Shown piece by piece: positions 39,590 to 51,571 of a stretch of 64,000 bases of DNA. The DNA comes from Macrobrachium rosenbergii (Eukaryota; Arthropoda; Malacostraca; Decapoda; Palaemonidae), in NCBI RefSeq assembly GCF_040412425.1, contig NC_089763.1, positions 58,950,415 through 59,014,414 of the forward strand. Direction: 5' to 3'. Within the stretch, counting starts at the first letter, position 1. Every line of letters starts with the position of its first letter. The notes below the pieces were generated by a model. It did not search any database, had not been told where the DNA came from, and saw only the letters and a list, made by a program, of their open reading frames with translations. The translations under genes were made by a program, and so were the position numbers.

Positions 39590-39897
39590 GTCACGCATCC
39601 TTTGTACATATATTCGTGTTCATGTTATTGTTTTGTTAAGTGTATCATTCTTAGCTTAAGCATTACAGTAGTGTCAACATTCCAGCTATATGTATCATAT
39701 CTTCATTAATGTTTTGTATACCGATTTATGTACGATTTTCCATCACCCAGCAAACATGCTTGTACTCTGACCTCTGTTTTGTTTGCCTCGTGTCAGGCAC
39801 TACATTTCTGCATGTGAGGGCTATTGACCTGTCTATTTGTTGTTTGAATAAATTAGTAAGTTTGTAAACGCAGCCTCTTACTTATGCCTTCACTACA
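39590..39897 (+). repeat. 5' LTR of gypsy element 2
   Basis: Begins (tg)tcacgcatcctttgtac and ends ccttcactaca. Compared with its 3' partner it lacks about 80 bp (between aaacat and gcttgtactctgacc), so it is internally deleted. The ttgaataaattagtaag segment probably includes the polyadenylation signal. Confidence 0.85.
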
Positions 39898-39898
39898 T

Positions 39899-39906
39899 TG
39901 GTGACC
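39899..39906 (+). promoter_or_regulatory. primer binding site, tRNA-Trp type
   Basis: TGGTGACC as in gypsy fragment 1, immediately after the LTR. Confidence 0.65.
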
Positions 39907-40730
39907 ACAGAGGTTTCTAGCCCAGCCAGCCACAAGGATGACACCCTCTCCAACGACACCATCACCGCCACCTCCATATACCTGCCCCCATTTGCGGATA
40001 CAAGCTTCCGATCAAAGAAAATCACCTCCTCAGCACGCAAAGCAGACACCGTCCCCGAATTCCTGCCAGACGTTTTCGAACAAGTCTCAGAATGGCTCGT
40101 ATAACTACAAACCCCCATCACCTATGAATCACTGAGGTATCATCTGGAGTCATCCTTCAGCATGCCACCTTCCCTAAGAGCCAAGAAATTACTGAATAGC
40201 GTGGGGGCAGCCATAGGAGACGAGAGGCCATCACATGTCTATAAACAGTTGCGGTGGCTCATAACACTACCCGCCGCAGATGGCCAACATGAGAAAACCC
40301 TGGACCTGGCGAGAGAGGTCCTCCTCACAAAACTGCCCTGCCAAACAGTGGTGGCCATGCCCTATGCCTCCACCATGCCCATCGAAGAATTCCTAAAATT
40401 AGTCGACGTAGTACACATGGCCCACAAGGCAGAGGAGCCCACCCAACCACCCTTAGCAGCAGCAGCATGATGGTCCCAGCAGGCAATCAACATGGAATCC
40501 GACAGCGACCCAGAAGGACCAGCCGCCCCATCCACAACCAGAGCTTCTACAAACAATTCATCAAAGGGAAGACCAGACAGAAGAAAGATGAACCACTAGA
40601 AGGAATGTTATTTTTCCATTGGAAGTTTGGAAAAAATGTAACAAAAGTTGCCTGTTTTCAAAAGACATGCAAGTGGGTCGCATCTGCAACCCAAACAACT
40701 AAACGTCAGTGGTGAGCAGACCGGTTGCCT
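39907..40730 (+). pseudogene. gag: gag of gypsy element 2, broken
   Basis: SSPASHKDDTLSND and KKITSSARKADTVPEFLP (to 40104) align with gypsy fragment 1 and show its true frame order. After a break, 40162-40470 covers MPPSLRAKKLLNSVGAAIGD, YKQLRWLITLPAADGQ and LLTKLPCQTVVAM, the capsid part. 40600-40715 has FFHWKFGKNVTKVACF. CsRn1-type Gags carry a Cys-His-Cys-Cys finger at this point, but here the first Cys is Leu and the spacing is disturbed. Three or more frame changes; not functional. Confidence 0.8.
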
Positions 40731-41100
40731 TGTGAGATAAGCTGTGCCTGCTTACCGCTGCCTTTTTTCCAGATACAAATGCAAGGGCTCCACGTGTTTC
40801 TACATCTGGGACGAAGATCGAACACAATTCCTCTTGGACACGGGCATGCAAATCATTTGTGCCAGCCAGCCTACATGATGACTCAACCCTGCCCCACCCA
40901 CCAGCCTCCACGTATCCACTGCCAGCTGAGCACCACTAAAGATGTACGGGGAGTGACACGTGAATGTGTCATTCAATGGGAAAGACTACAGTTGAACCTT
41001 CATCACGGCAGACGTGACTGTAGCTCTTTTAGGATCAGCTTTCCTAAAACAACATGACCTACTAGTGGATGTAGCATCAAAATAGCTGATCCCAAAAACA
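40731..41100 (+). pseudogene. pol: aspartic protease of gypsy element 2, frameshifted
   Basis: The LLDTG active-site codons are present near 40833-40847, but two bases are missing just after compared with fragment 1, so CKSFVPAS follows in a different frame. The downstream linker (ADVT...FLKQHDLLVDVAS) lies at about 41008-41085 with changes. Confidence 0.7.
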
Positions 41101-42120
41101 GCTCCAGTATGATCTCAACACCTGTGCAAACAACCCACCACCACCTTGTCACCTCAGCAACAGAGACGACAAACAAGCCCCATTGCAGCAGCTACCCCAC
41201 TGCCAGAGAGATGCCGACTTCTACAAGTCTACCAAGAGGTCTTCAAAGACGACCTGCAGCACAACTTAATCAAACCAGCAAAATGCAACATCCAGCACCA
41301 TATACAAATGAAGGCCCTCCCAGTCCACACATGCTTCAGACAGTTAGCCCCAGAGAAATTCGCCTATGCCAAAAAAGTGTTTAGAGAAATGGAGAATGCA
41401 GGGGATATGCCAAAAATCCTCCAGCCCATGGGCATCCACCCTCCATATAGTACCAAAACCAGATGGAACATGGCACCCGTGCGGAGACTACTAGTGGCTG
41501 AACGTCAAAACGAAGCCAGATAGAAACTTGTTGCCGAACATAGCAGGTATAACCAACCAAATGAATGGGACAAAGATCTTCACCAAAATAGATCTGGTGA
41601 AAGGATACTTCCAAGTTCCAGTTGTGAAGGAAGATATAAAGAAGACAGTGATCATCACCCCCTTTGGCACCTACAAGGTCAACTACAGCCGTTTCAGCCT
41701 TCGGAACTCAGGGCAATCGTCTAAAGACTTATGGATGAACTGCTGGGCGACCTTCCCTTCTGTGTGGTCTACATCAACAATATCCTTATATTTAGCCCCA
41801 GCCTCAAACAACATCTTAAAGATGTCAAAAGGGTGCTGCAGATACTTAAAGAAAATGGACTCATAGCAAGGGAAGACAAGCGCAAATGGGCAAGGAAAAC
41901 GGTGGAATTCCTGGTACACCAAATAAGCCCAAGTGATATTAAACCCCTCCCAGAGAGAGAGTAAAAGCAATCACTGACGTTCCAACACCAACAATGGTTA
42001 AATCAGTACAAGAATTTTCAGGATTAATTAACTATTATCATAGGTTTATCCCAAATATTGTTAAAATCATGAGCCCTTTCTATACATGCTTATAAGGAAA
42101 ACCAAAAAAATTAAATTGTC
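41101..42120 (+). pseudogene. pol: reverse transcriptase of gypsy element 2, catalytic site lost
   Basis: Copies element RNA into DNA. Visible: VFKDDLQHNLIKPAKCNIQH (41239-41298), RQLAPEKFAYAKKVFREME, TKIDLVKGYFQVPV with the motif-A Asp (41584-41625), TVIITPFGTYKVNY, and the catalytic box at 41770-41781, which reads YINN instead of YIDD. Then ILIFSPSLKQHLKDVKRVLQ and FLVHQISPSDIKPLPE. Both catalytic Asp codons are Asn through G-to-A changes. There are several frame shifts (41410, 41520, 41700, 41965). Confidence 0.85.
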
Positions 42121-42660
42121 AAAAGTTCAAGATAATGCATTTCTTTCAGCAAAATGAGCAATAACCTCTGCAGCCACATTAATCTTTCCTCTACCCCATA
42201 CGTCCTTCACTTTGATGGCTGACGGGAGTAGCACGGCAAGGGGCTTGGTACTGGGGTAGGACACAGATGATTGTTGTCGGCTGTTGACTTTCTTCAGCAA
42301 GAAGTTAACGTCAGCGGAACAAAAATACTCCACATTTGACAGGGAACTCCTAGCAGTTCAAAAAGCCACCCGTTACTTCCATCACATGCTTGAAGGAAGG
42401 CAGTTCGTCATACAAATGGACCACCAACCCTTGGTGCACACCTTCACAAAGACAGCAGATGCATGGTTAGCATGACAACAGCGTCACCTATCAGCAATAG
42501 CTGAACACTCCTGCACCATCAAGTACCTGATGGGTTCAGCAAACACTGTGATAGACTCACTTTTGAGAAACTGCATCAACACCATCCAGGTCAGGATAGC
42601 TTATCCCAAAATAGCAGAGGTATAGAGAGACAACATGGACCTACAGCGACTGCGGCAGGA
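42121..42660 (+). pseudogene. pol: RNase H of gypsy element 2
   Basis: Degrades RNA in the hybrid. 42140-42280 reads, with stops, as NAFLSAK-AITSAATLIFPLPH-TSFTLMADGSSTARG, the usual start with the first Asp in MADGS. 42284-42475 is open: FFSKKLTSAEQKYSTFDREL (catalytic Glu of the REL type), then MDHQPLVHTF with Asp. The end (RQQRHLSAIAEHSCTIKY) follows after a stop at 42473. Confidence 0.8.
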
Positions 42661-43600
42661 CAACCCCACCCTTACATGAAGCGACCTGTCAATCAACAAT
42701 GGAGAGACAACCATCACCTGCGAAACACGTACCAGATGCCCTCACCCCTACCAGTCAGAAGGCCTCAGAAAGAAGGCTTTCAACCTCGCCCACAACCTGT
42801 CCCACCCATCAGGCCGGAAAATCACCCAAATTTTAGTAGAGTGGTACATCTCGTGGGGAATGAAGAAGGACATAAAAAACTGGATGAGAGAATGCCTTCC
42901 GTGTCAGGTGTCAAAAACAACAAGGTACATGGAGAGTGGACTAGAAGAGTCCAACGCACCACTGCCTCACCCACATCCACGTCGACATAGTGGGACCTCT
43001 GCTCCCTCCGAGGGATACAGGTACCTGTTCACCATCATTGACAGAAATACCAGGTGGCCCAAAGCAATACCAGTACAGTAACAGATGGCGGAGAGCTGTG
43101 TGAAAGCTTTCATCAGATGGGTCAGCAGGCATGGAGTCCCAGAGATCATCATGAGCAACAGGGGAGCAAACTTCACGTCTGCCTTATGGAACGCCCTAGC
43201 AGAAAGTTTGGGGACAAAGATAATACACCCAGAAGCTAATGGCATCATCAAGAGGCTACACCGGTTGTTGAAAGCATCACTTGCTGCTAGATGTCAATGC
43301 GGGAGTTGGAGAAAGGAGTTACCTGGGGTCTTAATAGGCCTGAAAACAACACTACACACACACCTCAACGCATCTCCAGCAGAATCCCTGTACGGCCAAT
43401 CATTAACATTGCCGACTGACGTCTTTCAAGATCCAATTAGCCCAACATCCCCATCAGACACCTGCAAAGCATTAGGATGAATAATGCCTGCCAAAAAAAC
43501 GTTCCATATAGCAAGACAAGTGTACGTCCCAACGAACTGCAGAATGCAAAATATGCATTCATACAGGTAGATACATACAGAGCCCCCCCTCTCCCCAGCC
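42661..43600 (+). pseudogene. pol: integrase of gypsy element 2, two catalytic residues changed
   Basis: Inserts element DNA into chromosomes. The zinc-binding end survives as CLPCQVSKTTRY near 42894-42930. The core starts with an HVDIVGPL-type stretch (about 42978-43010, out of frame), then YLFTIIDRNTRWPKAIP. At 43150-43170 SNRGANFTSALW has Asn where the second catalytic Asp is expected. At 43225-43265 HPEANGIIKRLHR has Lys where the catalytic Glu is expected. ASPAESLYGQSLTLPTD follows. There is an in-frame stop at 43079. Confidence 0.85.
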
Positions 43601-43853
43601 TACTTGGGGCCATACCCCGTCATCCAGAGAAGACACAGCCTACCAAATGACAGTAGATGGCAGAACCACATTGGTTTCCAACGACTGATTAAAGCCAGCA
43701 TACCTACCAGACACCAGCCTACAACTGTAGGCCTCTCCAGAGGGAGGCGGGGGGGGAGTCCTGCAGGGTCCCACACAGACCCACACACACCGTTCATCTC
43801 ACCTGGCCCGCTAATCTCCTCACAACAAGCACATGCATACGAGAAATAGCAGA
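43601..43853 (+). pseudogene. pol: integrase C-terminal tail and 3' interior of gypsy element 2
   Basis: APLSPAYLGPYPVIQR is the GPY/F-type module at about 43580-43626, then a segment equivalent to RLKASIPT. The region closes with TDPHTPFISPGPLISS, which in other copies also precedes the LTR. The same end sequence occurs at 3838-3973. Confidence 0.8.
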
Positions 43854-44210
43854 TGCCACGCATCCTTTGTACATATATTCGTGTTCATATTATTGTTTTG
43901 TTAAGTGTTTCATTCTTAGCATAAGCATTACAATGTCAGTATTTCAGCTATATGTATCATATCTTCATTCATGTTTTGTATACCGATTTATGTACGATTT
44001 TCCATCCTCCAACAAACACAGTTGACAGTCGAGTACACTTTTGTTCCCCCGGATCAGAGGCATGGGGCTGATTCCTCTGCTTGACATTAAACGACTTGGT
44101 TGTACTCTGACCTCTGTTTTGTTCACCTCGTGTCAGGCACTACATTTCCGCTTGCAAGAACTATTGACCTGTTTGTTTGTTGTTTGAATAAATTAGTAAG
44201 TTTGTAAACG
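43854..44210 (+). repeat. 3' LTR of gypsy element 2, 3' truncated
   Basis: Starts TGCCACGCATCC and matches the 5' LTR, but keeps the ~80-bp block lost there (cagttgacagtcgagtacac through attaaacgacttgg). It stops at gtttgtaaacgc, about 26 bp short of the LTR end, where a SINE-C sequence begins. Confidence 0.85.
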
Positions 44211-44212
44211 CT

Positions 44213-44295
44213 ATACGTCTTTCGAACTTTTTTACTGTCAATCTCCGTTTCAGCCCTGAATGACCTTATGGATCCCAGTACTTGGTCTTTGGTCT
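44213..44295 (-). mobile_element. short interspersed repeat (family C), copy 1
   Basis: Inverted copy of the repeat whose plus-strand form reads atatagaattta, gaccaaaggcc, ataaggtcattcag, gctgaaacgg, aattgacagtaaaaa. It starts at the broken end of the gypsy 3' LTR. Confidence 0.7.
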
Positions 44296-44334
44296 AAATT
44301 CTATATCCTATGTATATATGTAAATGTGTATGTA

Positions 44335-44337
<3 letters not shown>

Positions 44338-44385
<48 letters not shown>

Positions 44386-44412
44386 ATATACATATATATA
44401 CAGTATATACAC
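44338..44412. repeat. (TA)n microsatellite
   Basis: Between family-C copies 1 and 2. Confidence 0.95.
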
Positions 44413-44433
44413 ATACTGTATTTATATACATAT

Positions 44434-44540
44434 ACATAGACTATAGAATTGCGAACAAAGGCCTAGCACCTGGATCTATAAGGTTATTCAGTGCTGAAAC
44501 GGCAATTGACAGTAAAAAAGTTCGGAAGGTGTGATATATC
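44434..44540 (+). mobile_element. short interspersed repeat (family C), copy 2
   Basis: Plus-strand copy (ctatagaattgcgaacaaag, then ctgaaacggcaattgacag). Boundaries are approximate. Confidence 0.7.
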
Positions 44541-44562
44541 AGTATAAATATATATATATACG

Positions 44563-44563
44563 G

Positions 44564-44650
<87 letters not shown>

Positions 44651-44651
44651 G
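44563..44651. repeat. (CA)n-(TA)n microsatellite
   Basis: CA block 44565-44599, then TA. Confidence 0.95.
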
Positions 44652-44680
44652 ATAATTATCACTTTTGTACGTGATTCATT

Positions 44681-44839
44681 TATCACACATTACTTACAGG
44701 TGAAAAATAAGAAACGGGGTGTAGATCCTGTCCCGGTTTCGACTTTATTTCCAAGCCATTGACGAAGGACTGGCTTGGAAATAAAGTCGAAACCGGTCAG
44801 GGCCTACACCCGTTTCTTATTTTTCACCTGTGGTAATGT

Positions 44840-44844
<5 letters not shown>
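44681..44844. mobile_element. foldback: fused inverted terminal repeats of Penelope-like family 2
   Basis: Arms 44681-44757 and 44772-44844 are inverted copies (tatcacacatta... and ...taatgtgtgata) with only 14 bases between. Both match the outer ~75 bp of the arms of Penelope-like element 2 at 59.1-60.2 kb, so this is the same family with the whole interior lost. (TA)n borders the right side. Confidence 0.8.
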
Positions 44845-44924
<80 letters not shown>

Positions 44925-44935
44925 CATACATATAC
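44843..44935. repeat. (TA)n microsatellite
   Basis: Separates the foldback from family-C copy 3. Confidence 0.95.
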
Positions 44936-45067
44936 ATAGAATATAGAATTTAGACCAAAGGCCAATCCCTGCGATCTATAAGGTCATTCAGCGCTGAAAC
45001 GGAAATTGACAGTAAAAAGTTCGAAAGGTATATAGCGTTTACAAACTTACCAATTTATTCAAACAGT
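44936..45067 (+). mobile_element. short interspersed repeat (family C), copy 3, plus inverted LTR end
   Basis: Family-C sequence to about 45030, followed by tatagcgtttacaaactta and ccaatttattcaaaca. The latter is the reverse complement of the last ~30 bp of the gypsy 3' LTR. The junction LTR-end/family-C at 44183-44295 is thus repeated here in inverted order. Confidence 0.75.
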
Positions 45068-45069
45068 TA

Positions 45070-45293
<224 letters not shown>

Positions 45294-45437
45294 TTATGAT
45301 TTAGTTTATGTGGGAAAATCACAGAACCTTCAGGTTTGCCACGAGGAAGAGAAAATGATAAACTATGCACTGAGTACGTTTGTGTAATCGTTAAAGTTAC
45401 AAAGTTACATGGAAGTATGGATGTATGTGTATGTGTG

Positions 45438-45545
<108 letters not shown>

Positions 45546-46179
45546 TGTCTGTGTGTATTGATACATACATATGAAAGAAAGTAAATTATAACAATCAATG
45601 ATAAGAGGAAAGAAGAGTAATAACAGAATAGTAATAATGATAATAATAATAGAAATTAAAATAACATCATGCAGGAGAGAGATAGAGCCACATTAGGTAA
45701 AATGTTTTATAAACAAGCATTCTGTGATGTCCTATCACATGAGAAAAGGGCGAGGTTGACAAAACTTGTAAATACATGAGCCCCAAGGCTTAGGTTCAGG
45801 TAGCGGCTTGAGACCTTCATTGTGCTCGCCTTCATCACCCCATACTTTACAATACAAGTGTCAGTCTCTGCATAAATAGACAGTGAAAGTAAGGGGTGTA
45901 ATAAAGACGGGTGGTGTAAGAGTAGATAAAAATGCGTAAAGGAGTGCGTACAATTATGCCCATCCATTATCATGTTTGCTTTTATAATTATAACACAATA
46001 TATAAAGATGATAATGGTATCTTGAGTACAGTGAAAATTCCATGTTGGTCATCTTTATCAGAAAAATGCTATACGGAAAATTATACATACTTATTTATTT
46101 TAGGATGGAAAACATGCAAAAATAATTATAGCTTCCATCAGAGGAAAAAAGGTGTGTACACCATAATTAGACATTATTT
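45546..46179. other. unassigned sequence
   Basis: A short (AAT/GAT) run lies near 45620-45660. No gene recognised. Confidence 0.4.
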
Positions 46180-47075
46180 TGCCAGACCTTCCAAAGCTTA
46201 GATCCGCCATACGGTCGTACTGTCTAAAGGTAAAGATTACAGTCGTTCTACAGTTTTCTTTAAAGTTTTGTGTACTGATAGAGATACCCTTTTTACGAGT
46301 AAATTTGGTAACAACTTTTTAAAAGAAAACTCCATAGCATGTTAGATGAAAAAAAGGTGGATGTTTAATATATTAAAACTAAAGTCGCTTTTTTTTTATC
46401 ATAGACTTTGTTTTGAAAGTTATTGATAACATAAATATCAGTGTCTAGAAATGAATCTAATATATGAGGGTCTTTGTTGATATTAGAGAAGACATAAAGA
46501 ATAGCTAATCCAATTATTCAAAGGTAAACGGCCATCAGTTAATATAAAAGTGTCTTTGACATCCAATCCATCCATCCATATGGGGTGATTTTTAACAAAT
46601 TTGAATCATCAAAATGTATATTAACGTAACAATAATAGGACTATAATTAGCTATAATTGGATTTTTTTTTCTTTTTCCAGTTATTAATGTTACTGAAATG
46701 ATTTCTGATACAGGATTGTAAATTATCAAATTTTACTAATGACAATTTACTTAAAAAAAAATAAGTACGGTACATTGGATGAGATCTTTAAAGAGGAAGT
46801 GATATATATACAGTATATGCAAAACACAAAAATCTAATGTAGTGAACACAAATTTACCAGGACATCCATGTTTTTGTTACAAGTGGAGATGGCATCTAAG
46901 ACATTCACACTATTTTTTATAATCCGATTATCATCATCTCTATCTGTTATATCATGTAATTTACTTAAAACTAATCTGAAATAGTCCATCATGCACTTAA
47001 AGGTACTAGTAATAAACCGAAATTCATTCGTATTTTTAGGTAAGTTATATGTAGTAGTCACGACTTTGCATAGCG
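46180..47075 (-). pseudogene. decayed Penelope-type reverse transcriptase relic, third clade
   Basis: On the minus strand several pieces fall in the order of an RT seen in many marine invertebrate genomes. 47061-46834 has NLPKNTNEFRFITSTFKCM and later IIKNSVNVLDAI, like the LPK...RFI-S and NS--VLD-I motifs. About 46780-46745 has FKDLI. 46475-46395 has ILDSFLDTDIYVINN and KVYDKK, like the FLD-DI...-YDKR block. 46360-46325 has LTCYGVFF, like the YGVFFSQL block. The catalytic box is not visible. Many stops and shifts. No GIY-YIG domain is seen. The identification is by motif order only. Confidence 0.5.
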
Positions 47076-47269
47076 TCAGTTCATTATCAAGGTTTTCCTA
47101 ATATCTGTAAAAATGAAATGACTACTTTAAAATATATTATTCGAGTCAGCTTCTGAGACTAAAATCTGAGAATATTTTTTTAACAAACAAAACCAAATGT
47201 AGTATTGCAATGATTGATTTATTTAGATTTTTTTTATTTACTACAAATAAATATGTTAAAGCAGAAAGA

Positions 47270-47345
47270 AAGATTTTTAGAGTTATATATCTTATATAGT
47301 AAGGCATTAACAAATTTATTTCATTCCACTCGCTACTCAACACGT
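47270..47345. repeat. dispersed repeat shared with 51.3 and 58.9 kb
   Basis: tatagtaaggcattaacaaa and atttcattccactcgct recur, with changes, at 58884-58935 and (inverted) at 51335-51412. It abuts the large TA tract here. Confidence 0.6.
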
Positions 47346-47365
47346 ATGTTAGGGCTGAATAACAC

Positions 47366-48687
<1,322 letters not shown>

Positions 48688-48717
48688 ATTTAAGAGAACC
48701 CTTGAGTTCTCTTAAAT
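48688..48717. repeat. perfect 12-bp stem hairpin
   Basis: ATTTAAGAGAAC (48688-48699) and GTTCTCTTAAAT (48706-48717) with a 6-base loop. Function unknown. Confidence 0.8.
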
Positions 48718-48873
48718 CATTTTCCCTCACATGAAGAAGGCCCTAAGCCATAGTTTTCCCTTGTTTGGCTACGAATTGTCCTAATATTGAGTCAGATGTG
48801 TAATAAATAAAAGGAACTCCCCGTTCATCCATGCCACCCAGAATCAAGTGAGTATCCCTTGGAATATTCATAG

Positions 48874-48985
<112 letters not shown>

Positions 48986-49071
48986 ACACACACATAGACT
49001 GGCTGGCCAACCTGGTGCTACCCAGGAAAGCTCTGGAGAAATCTGAAAAATTTACCTGCACCTCCTTGTTC

Positions 49072-50336
49072 TGACTGTCCCTTTTATCCAGGAATTACTG
49101 TGCTGACTGTATCTTTTATCCAAATATTACTGTGCTGACTGTCCCATTTATCCAGCAGTTACTGTGGTAACTGTCCCTTTTATCTGGAAATTACTGTACT
49201 AACTGTCCTCTTTATCCAAATATTACTTTGCTGACTGTCCCATTTACCCAGATATTACTGTGGTGACTGTCCCATTTATCCAGAGATTACTGTGGTGACT
49301 GACCCTTTTATCCAGATATTACTGTGGTGACTGACCCTTTTATCCAGGTATGACTGGACAGTTACTGACTGTCCTATTTATCCAGATATTACTGTACTGA
49401 CTGTCCCTTTTATGCAGGTGTTGCTGTGGTGACTGTCCCATCTACCCATGTATTTCTGTGCTGACTGTCCCAATTATCCAGGTATTATTGTGCTGACTGT
49501 CCCTTTTATCTAGACATTACTGTGCTGACTTTCCCTTTTATCCAGGTATTACTGTGGTGACTGTCCATTTTATCCAGACAATACTGTGGTGACTGTTCCC
49601 TAGGTATTACTGTGGTGACTGTCCCATTTATCCAGAGTATTACTGTTCTGTCTGTCCCTTTTATCCAGGTATTACTGTGCTGACTGTCACTTTTATTTAG
49701 GTAATACTGTGGTGACTGTCCAATTTATCCAGATATAACTGTGGTGACTGTCCTATTTATCCAGGTATTACTATGCTGACTGTCCCTTTTATCCTGGTGG
49801 TATTACCGTGGTACTGTCTCATTTATCCAAGTATTACTGTACTGTCTGTCCCTTTTAGACAAGGGTTATTGTGCTGACTGTCCCTTTTATCCAGGTATTG
49901 CCGTGGTAACTCACTTTTATCCAGATATTGCTGTGGTGACTGTCCATTTTAACCAGATATTACTGTGGTGGCTGTCCCATTTATCCAGGTATTACTGTGG
50001 TGGTTGTCCAATTTATCCAGGTATTACTATGATGACTATCCCTTTTATCCAGGTGGTATTACTGCGGGAACTGTCCCATTTATCCAGATATTACTGTACT
50101 ATCTGTCCCTTTTAGACAAGGATTACTGTCCTGACTCTCCCTTTTATGCAGGTATTACTGTCCTGACTGTCCCTTTTATCCAGGTATTGCTGTGCTGGCT
50201 GTCCATTTTATCCAGGTATTACTGTGGTAACTGTCCCATTTATCCAGGTATTATTGTACTGTATGTCTCTTTTAGAAAAGGATTACTGTCCTGACTGTCC
50301 CTTTTATTCAGGTATTACTGTCATGACTGTCCATTT
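49072..50336. repeat. 32-bp minisatellite, about 39 units
   Basis: The unit is close to attactgtgctgactgtccc followed by atttatccagat. Copies vary at a few sites (gtggtgact, ccttttatcc), with occasional 1-6 base indels. The few stops allow apparent open frames, which I treat as artefacts of the repeat. Confidence 0.9.
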
Positions 50337-50470
50337 TCTCCTAACCTAAACATACCCCCTGCTAAACCTAAACACACCCCTTTATATTCTAAACACATCC
50401 CTACTAAACCTAAATACACACCCCCCTGAACCTAAACACACCCCCACTAAACCTAAACGCAAACCTTAAC
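50337..50470. repeat. short C-rich tandem array (ctaaacctaaacacaccccc-like)
   Basis: Five or six degenerate units of ~20-26 bp between the two main arrays. It superficially resembles telomeric repeat but is not CCTAA. Confidence 0.7.
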
Positions 50471-50569
50471 ACAGAATTATTAATCACAGGAAAGAAAAGA
50501 ATTTTCAATAATATATTTTTATGGTATTGAGTACATGAAATGAGGTATAATAAACCCATAGAGTTTATT

Positions 50570-51270
50570 TACCACATAAGTTACAAAGAGAAGGGGGATG
50601 GGGAAATGGGACAGGGTACAGATTTGAAACTTACCCTACTATCTAAGTTGGGTCAAATAATGGCCACGTGCCAAATTTTGTCTAGACTGGTCAAGCAGTT
50701 ACCACTTAAGTTACAAGGGGAAGTGGGAGGGGGGAAGGGGATACAGATTTGAAACCTACCCTATTCCCTAAGTTGGGACAAATGATTGCCAAATGTCAAA
50801 TGTTGTCTAGATCGTTCAAGCAGTTACCACATAAGTTACAAAAGGAAGAGGGGAAGGGAAAGGGGGAATGGGGTTGAAATCTACCCTATTATCTAATTTG
50901 GATCAAATGATGGCCACTTGCCAAATTTTGTGTACATCAGTTAAGTGGATGCCACATATGTTACAAAGGGAAGGGGGATGGGGAAAGGGGAAGGGGAAGG
51001 TAGTACAGATTTAAAAGGCACCCTATTATCTAAGTTGGGTCAAATGATGGCCACGTGCCAAATTTTGTCTAGATTGGTCAGGCGATTACCACAGGGGAAG
51101 GGTAAAGGGAAGGGGGTAAGGGTTTGAAACCTACCGTATTATTTAAGTTAGGTCAAATGACCACTTAAGTTACAAAGGGAAGGGGGAAGGGGTAGGGGTT
51201 TGAAACCTACCTTATTATCTAACCTGGGTCCAATAATGGCTATGTGCCAGATTTTGTCTAGATCGGTCAA
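50570..51270. repeat. ~124-bp tandem array, about six units
   Basis: Units marked by accac(a/t)taagttacaaa near 50571, 50701, 50822, 50950 and 51158, with aattttgtctagat and purine-rich gaaggggaaggg segments. One unit near 51088 has lost part of its start. Confidence 0.85.
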
Positions 51271-51334
51271 GCGGCTCGGATTTCTGTAGCACACAAACAT
51301 ACAAACATTCACTTTTAGATTATTTTTTTAGGCT

Positions 51335-51566
<232 letters not shown>

Positions 51567-51571
51567 TCATA

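Larger units (their letters stand above)
48990..51330 (-). mobile_element. tandem-core element 3 (composite of two repeat arrays)
   Basis: The left end reads ctggctggccaacctggtgc then tacccaggaaag, like the left end of the copy at 18580. The right end is agcacacaaacatacaaaca followed by ttcac, a microsatellite-like terminus. Between them are a 32-bp minisatellite and a ~124-bp tandem array, listed separately. The ends make it a relative of the elements at 8.2 and 18.6 kb, while the core units differ in sequence. No protein is recognised. Confidence 0.6.

Noticed and set aside
42127..42333. Minus-strand open frame suggesting an inverted segment within gypsy RNase H
   Set aside because: The plus strand reads as the expected RNase H start with stops, so there is no inversion.
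44745..44800. TTGACGAAGGACT...AGTC-GAAA as a third hammerhead-like core
   Set aside because: In the complete family member (59.1-60.2 kb) the two halves lie on opposite strands. The apparent core here arises only at the fused-arm junction.
49965..50294. 109-codon open frame with a repeated pattern
   Set aside because: It lies entirely within the 32-bp minisatellite. The periodic peptide is a by-product of a unit with few stops.
50337..50470. CCTAAAC-like repeats as an interstitial telomere
   Set aside because: The unit is ~20-26 bp (ctaaacctaaacacaccccc) and not the arthropod CCTAA/TTAGG pentamer.
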